This document shows positions 5,723-9,131 of a stretch of DNA of 9,131 bases, piece by piece. The first letter of the stretch is position 1; each line of letters opens with the position of its first letter. The DNA comes from DASYSA01 sp036003885 (GTDB lineage Bacteria > Acidobacteriota > Blastocatellia > UBA7656), in contig DASYSA010000474.1 of assembly GCA_036003885.1 (NCBI GenBank), positions 1 to 9,131 of the forward strand, read 5' to 3'. The notes under the pieces were generated by a model. The model was not told the DNA's origin and did not search any database. It was given only the letters and a program-made list of their open reading frames with translations. Position numbers and translations under genes: made by a program.

Positions 5723-8212
5723 TCAATCTCCAAACGTCTTTTCAATCTGATGCAGCCCCGGCGCGGCTTCAGCCGGAATCGTCAGCAGGTTGACGAACTG
5801 TGACGGATGCATAGGTTCGTGTGCCTCTTGCCAGGGATCGACGTAAGCCTCAACGGCCGCCTGAATATCAGCATCAAGCCGGCCGCAGATGCCTTCGCTG
5901 TCATCGACAAGAATCAGGCGCAGCTTTTCAATGCCGAGTCGCTCTACGAAACCGTAGGTGCGTTCCAGATACTTCGCATTTTCCCGATAGTACTGGATAA
6001 AGCGGCCCATGTACTTCAGCACTTCGTCATGTGCCCCAACGGTAGCCAGCAGATCGCCCTTGCGCACCTGCGACCCGGCAGCCCCGCCGATGTAGATCTC
6101 CCAGGCTCCGCCCTCGATGGCGACCGCGCCTAAATCCTTCGTCGTCGCTTCCGAGCAGTTGCGCGGGCAGCCCGCGGCTGCAAGCTTCATTTTGTGCGGC
6201 GACTCGATGCCCTGGAATCGCTTCTCGATTTTGACGCCGAGGCCGGTGCTATCGCCCACACCATAACGGCAGAAGTCAGTTCCGACGCACGTCTTACACG
6301 TTCTGAAAGCCTTCGTATAAGCATGGCCCGATGGCATGCCGAGATCGCGCCAAACATTGGGAAGGTCTTCCTTCTGGATGCCGAGCAGGTCGATGCGCTG
6401 TCCACCGGTGATCTTTACCATCTTCACGTCGTACTTCTCCGCGACATGGGCGATTCGGCGCAACTCATCAGGAGAAGTCACCCCGCCGTAAATGCGTGGC
6501 ACAACGCTGAAGGTGCGATCCTTCTGAATGTTCGCGTGCACGCGGTCATTGATGAATCGCGCGTCTCGCTCGTCTTCATAGTCCTTACCCCAAATCGTAC
6601 TGAGCAGCGAAGCCAATCCGACTTTGCTGGAGGGGTCTTCTTTGCCGCCTGCGAGGGCATTGAAAACAGCGGACACCGATCTGAGATTCTGCTCTCTGAT
6701 CGCTTGAATCAATTCCGGTTTCCTGAGCGCCACGCCGGAGACGTAGTAATGCACAGACGCGTCTTCGACCAACGCGCCATCGCAGGCCAGCTCGAGAATG
6801 CGCTGTACCTGGGGCTTGCAGGAGCCGCACCCCGTGCCCGCGCGTGTGGCGTCGCACACCGCTTTCAGGCTACGGTGCCCGGCGTTGACAGCGGCGAGGA
6901 TCTGGCCCTTTGAGACGCCGTTGCAGTTGCAAACCTGGGCGGAGTCAGGCATGGATGCCGTTTCAATCGGACCGCTCTCCTCCGCTAGTGAAAACAGGAG
7001 GGCCGCCCGATTTTCCGGCAGTTGCGTTCCACGGTCGAAGGCCTGCCACACCAATGGGTCGTTGGTTCCATCGCCGAGCAGGATCGCGCCCGCCAACTGC
7101 CCATCGCGCACTATTAGCTTCTTGTAAATTCCGCGCCCGGTCTCGACGTAAGACACCACTTCGTCCGTGCCCTCCGGTTCTTTGCTTCCCATTACGGCCA
7201 GCTCAATGCCCATTACCTTCAGCTTCGTCGAGACTTTCGAACCCTGATAGGCTGCGTTGGGATTGTGGCCAGTCAGCCGCTCGGCGAGCACTGCGGTCTG
7301 TTCCCACAACGGCGCAACGAGTCCATAGACCTGGCCGCGGTGCTGGGCACATTCGCCGACAGCAAAGATGTCCGAGTCGTTCACGCATTTCAGATCGTCC
7401 CCGACGACGATGCCTCGCTCGACCAGGAGCCCGGCTTCCCTGGCGAGCGCGACATTCGGCCTGATGCCGGCCGAGATCACCACCATTTCGCATTCAAGCT
7501 GCGACCCGTCCTTGAACTGCAAACCTCTCACCCGATCGTTGCCGAGAATCGCTGTCGTCGCTTTGTTCAGATGAACCTGTACTCCCATCGCCTCCATACT
7601 GCGTTTGAGCGTCGCGCCGGCATCAGCATCAAGCTGGACTTCCATCAGGTGAGACATTAGATGCACCACGTGAACCTGGGCGCCGAGGTTGAGAAGCCCC
7701 CGAGCGGCTTCAAGCCCGAGCAGTCCGCCTCCGATCACCGCGGCTCTTTTTCCGCCCTCTGCAAACCTGGTGATCAGGTCGCAATCATCGAGCGTACGAA
7801 ACACAAACACGCCGTCGGTGAATCCCTCTCCATCGTCCTTCTTCAGTCCCTCCAAAGGCGGCACGAAAGGCGAGCTTCCGGTCGCAATCACCAGGTAATC
7901 GTAGTTCTCGTCGATGCCATTTGCCCCATGAACCAGTCTGTTTTCGCGATCGATGCCTGTGACGCGCACGCCGGCGTGCAGCTTCACGTTGTTCTCTTCG
8001 TACCAGCCGAGCGGATTGATGAAGATGTCTTTCGGATCGTGAGTGCCGGACAAAACGCTGGACAACAGGATACGGTTGTAGTTGCCGTACGGCTCATCGC
8101 CAAAGATGACAATGTCGAAGAGGTCGCCGCCGCTGCGCGCCACGACGTCTTCGACCAGGCGCGCGCCGGCCATTCCGTTACCGATCACTACGAGTCTCTG
8201 CTTGCCGTTCAT
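5723..8212 (-). CDS. nirB: Nitrite reductase (NADH) large subunit
   Basis: Cytoplasmic siroheme enzyme that reduces nitrite to ammonium with six electrons from NAD(P)H. All domains of an 829-aa NirB are present. The FAD part has GNGMAG at 11-16, ATG at 110-112 and VGEC at 285-288. The NAD site has GGGLLG at 161-166. A BFD-like [2Fe-2S] domain has Cys428, Cys430, Cys462 and Cys465. The nitrite/sulfite reductase ferredoxin-like half-domain spans about 550-620. The siroheme/[4Fe-4S] ligands are Cys642-x5-Cys648 and Cys682-x3-Cys686, in TCVGTDFCRYG and GCPRNCSEA. Length is close to E. coli NirB (847). The ATG at 8212 directly precedes the flavin fold. GAGG lies 12 bases upstream and GGAAG 2 bases upstream, so the ribosome site is imperfect; a short ORF ending in an ATGA overlap with this start could help initiation. 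No frameshift or missing ligand was seen. Confidence 0.96.
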   Translation of the reverse strand: MNGKQRLVVIGNGMAGARLVEDVVARSGGDLFDIVIFGDEPYGNYNRILLSSVLSGTHDPKDIFINPLGWYEENNVKLHAGVRVTGIDRENRLVHGANGIDENYDYLVIATGSSPFVPPLEGLKKDDGEGFTDGVFVFRTLDDCDLITRFAEGGKRAAVIGGGLLGLEAARGLLNLGAQVHVVHLMSHLMEVQLDADAGATLKRSMEAMGVQVHLNKATTAILGNDRVRGLQFKDGSQLECEMVVISAGIRPNVALAREAGLLVERGIVVGDDLKCVNDSDIFAVGECAQHRGQVYGLVAPLWEQTAVLAERLTGHNPNAAYQGSKVSTKLKVMGIELAVMGSKEPEGTDEVVSYVETGRGIYKKLIVRDGQLAGAILLGDGTNDPLVWQAFDRGTQLPENRAALLFSLAEESGPIETASMPDSAQVCNCNGVSKGQILAAVNAGHRSLKAVCDATRAGTGCGSCKPQVQRILELACDGALVEDASVHYYVSGVALRKPELIQAIREQNLRSVSAVFNALAGGKEDPSSKVGLASLLSTIWGKDYEDERDARFINDRVHANIQKDRTFSVVPRIYGGVTSPDELRRIAHVAEKYDVKMVKITGGQRIDLLGIQKEDLPNVWRDLGMPSGHAYTKAFRTCKTCVGTDFCRYGVGDSTGLGVKIEKRFQGIESPHKMKLAAAGCPRNCSEATTKDLGAVAIEGGAWEIYIGGAAGSQVRKGDLLATVGAHDEVLKYMGRFIQYYRENAKYLERTYGFVERLGIEKLRLILVDDSEGICGRLDADIQAAVEAYVDPWQEAHEPMHPSQFVNLLTIPAEAAPGLHQIEKTFGD

Positions 8213-8316
8213 TTCTTCCGATTTCCTCTTGCACTGAGTAGATTAGTCACCCTGAATCTCCTGGCATCTGCTCGCCGAATCCCACCAACTGCCGTGGGTG
8301 GGATTTGGAACCCCAT
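8209..8316 (-). CDS. Possible 35-codon leader ORF overlapping the nirB start
   Basis: A short ORF fills most of the nas-nirB interval. It starts at an ATG at 8316, has GGAG 4 bases upstream, and ends in TGA at 8211-8209, so ATGA is shared with the nirB start at 8212. The peptide starts MGFQIPPTAVGGIRR and has a basic tail, with no domain I recognise. Its first half is simply the translation of the palindrome at 8275-8308, so the peptide itself may have no function. If translated, it could couple nirB to upstream translation or place ribosomes on the hairpin. This is inferred from layout alone, and a chance ORF is a realistic alternative. Confidence 0.22.
   Translation of the reverse strand: MGFQIPPTAVGGIRRADARRFRVTNLLSARGNRKK
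8275..8308 (-). repeat. Palindrome (stem-loop) between nitrate reductase and nirB
   Basis: AATCCCACC at 8278-8286 and GGTGGGATT at 8297-8305 form a perfect 9-bp stem with a 10-base loop. Two more C-G pairs, 8275/8308 and 8276/8307, extend it past one mismatch (a G-U wobble if read on the plus strand). No T-run follows in the nirB direction. On the plus strand a T5 run follows at 8316-8320 after a 7-base gap. It could be an mRNA processing or stability element, an attenuation hairpin, or one copy of a dispersed palindromic (REP-like) repeat. A second small inverted repeat, TCACA-N5-TGTGA, lies at 8326-8340, just after the nitrate reductase stop. Confidence 0.6.
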
Positions 8317-8347
8317 TTTTCTCCATCACAAGCACTGTGACTGGGCC

Positions 8348-9131
8348 CTACGGCCGCTGAAATGTTTCAACGCGCACCGCGCACACTTTGAACTCAGGCA
8401 TCCGGCTCACCGGGTCGAGCCCCGGGTTGGTCAGCCTGTTGGCCGAATGTCCATCGCCCCAGTGGAACGGAACGAATACCGTATCTTCGCGAATTCCTGC
8501 TGTGACTCTTACCCTGAAACTCGCGACGCCCCGCCGAGTCACCAGAGTTACATCGCCGCCGTTCACTAGGCCGTAACGTTGAGCGGCTCGCGGATGAAGT
8601 TCAGCAAAGGGCTCGGCCGCCATCTCCATCAGCTTTCCGACTCGACGGGTTTGCGTGCCCGACTGGTAATGTGCCAGCACGCGCCCGGTGGTTAGATAGA
8701 GAGGATACTCAGCGTCAGGTTCTTCAACCGACGACCGATGACGGATCGCATGAAATCGCGCTTTGCCCTTCGGCGTGCCAAATGATTCAGTGAACAGGCG
8801 CGGGGTACCGGGATGGTTCTCTTCCGGACAGGGCCAGTGAATTGCTTCACCCGCTTCGAGACGCGAATAAGTGATTCCTGAGTAGTCGGCGACGCCGCCC
8901 CTCGTGGCAGCTCTCACTTCGTCAAAGACCTCTTGTGCATTCGCGTAGCTGAAGTGCCGGCCCACCCCGAGGCGGGCAGCCAGGTCGCACAGGATTTCGA
9001 TGTCCGTGCGGACTTCTGCCGGCGGCATGAAAGCGCGGCGGCGGCGCAGTACGCGACCTTCCAGATTTGTCATCGTGCCGTCTTCTTCGGCCCACTGCGT
9101 TGAAGGCAGCACTACATCGGCCAGTCGCGCC
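8348..9131 (-). CDS. nasA: Assimilatory nitrate reductase catalytic subunit, C-terminal part (gene cut by window edge)
   Basis: C-terminal 260 residues of a molybdopterin oxidoreductase, expected to reduce nitrate to nitrite in the cytoplasm. The frame stays open to base 9131, so the start and the N-terminal [4Fe-4S] region lie outside the window; the GTG at 9112 is internal, not a start. The visible part includes the end of the Mo-cofactor domain (DVVLPSTQWAEEDGTMTNLEG) and the C-terminal molybdopterin-dinucleotide-binding domain, with YLTTGRVLAHYQSGTQTRRV, PFHWGDG and a closing LTNPGLDPVSRMPEFKVCAVRV motif typical of Nas/NarB enzymes. It ends soon after that motif, without the extra BFD-like [2Fe-2S] domain carried by Klebsiella NasA, so it resembles NasC/NarB forms in architecture. 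A formate dehydrogenase alpha subunit is the main alternative, made unlikely by nirB next door. The stop is 135 bp upstream of nirB. Confidence 0.85.
   Translation of the reverse strand, partial: ARLADVVLPSTQWAEEDGTMTNLEGRVLRRRRAFMPPAEVRTDIEILCDLAARLGVGRHFSYANAQEVFDEVRAATRGGVADYSGITYSRLEAGEAIHWPCPEENHPGTPRLFTESFGTPKGKARFHAIRHRSSVEEPDAEYPLYLTTGRVLAHYQSGTQTRRVGKLMEMAAEPFAELHPRAAQRYGLVNGGDVTLVTRRGVASFRVRVTAGIREDTVFVPFHWGDGHSANRLTNPGLDPVSRMPEFKVCAVRVETFQRP

Noticed and set aside
6194..6913. A 239-codon plus-strand ORF opposite nirB
   Set aside because: It covers the siroheme and ferredoxin-domain coding region of nirB in reverse, with no domain of its own.
8326..8340. TCACA-N5-TGTGA as a CRP/FNR-type operator
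   Set aside because: The half-sites are in the opposite order to the CRP consensus (TGTGA-N6-TCACA) and the spacing is 5, so it is better treated as a small hairpin.
7661..8569. A 302-codon plus-strand ORF across nirB, the gap and the nitrate reductase tail
   Set aside because: It is antisense to two well-supported enzymes and has no recognisable motif. It also crosses the palindrome, where it encodes nothing coherent.
1..9131. CRISPR arrays, tRNA or rRNA genes, insertion sequences, defence systems
   Set aside because: I saw no regularly spaced repeats, no tRNA- or rRNA-like segments, no transposase and no terminal inverted repeats; the coding content is fully accounted for by nitrate assimilation.

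Overview
The window carries most of a nitrate-assimilation locus from a Gram-negative (diderm) bacterium, and every recognisable gene is on the minus strand. Reading right to left, the order is: the C-terminal part of a molybdopterin nitrate reductase (cut by the window edge), NirB (NADH nitrite reductase large subunit), NirD (Rieske-type small subunit), NrtA (nitrate/nitrite-binding protein of an ABC importer), NrtB (its permease), an NrtD-type ATPase, and an outer-membrane beta-barrel porin of the alginate-export type. Together they describe one pathway: nitrate crosses the outer membrane through the porin, is captured by NrtA, is imported by NrtB plus the ATPase, is reduced to nitrite by the Nas enzyme, and is reduced to ammonium by NirBD.

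Layout: 1-415 has no gene that can be supported. 416-2011 is the porin. 2012-2213 holds an AT-rich inverted repeat directly after the ATPase stop, then the porin leader. 2214-5257 is the transporter (ATPase, permease, binding protein). 5294-8212 is nirD and nirB. 8213-8347 is a leader-like interval with a strong palindrome inside a possible 35-codon ORF whose stop overlaps the nirB start. 8348-9131 is the truncated nitrate reductase.

The organism cannot be fixed from this sequence. The porin and the lipoprotein-like binding protein indicate an outer membrane. The porin-linked nrt/nir layout and the palindromic intergenic repeats would suit an Acidobacteriota-like soil bacterium, but that is a low-confidence inference.

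The protein-coding content is a well-understood system, not a new one. The less ordinary signals lie between the genes: short ORFs that bridge gene junctions with overlapping stop/start codons, the in-frame nirB/nirD junction, and two intergenic inverted repeats.
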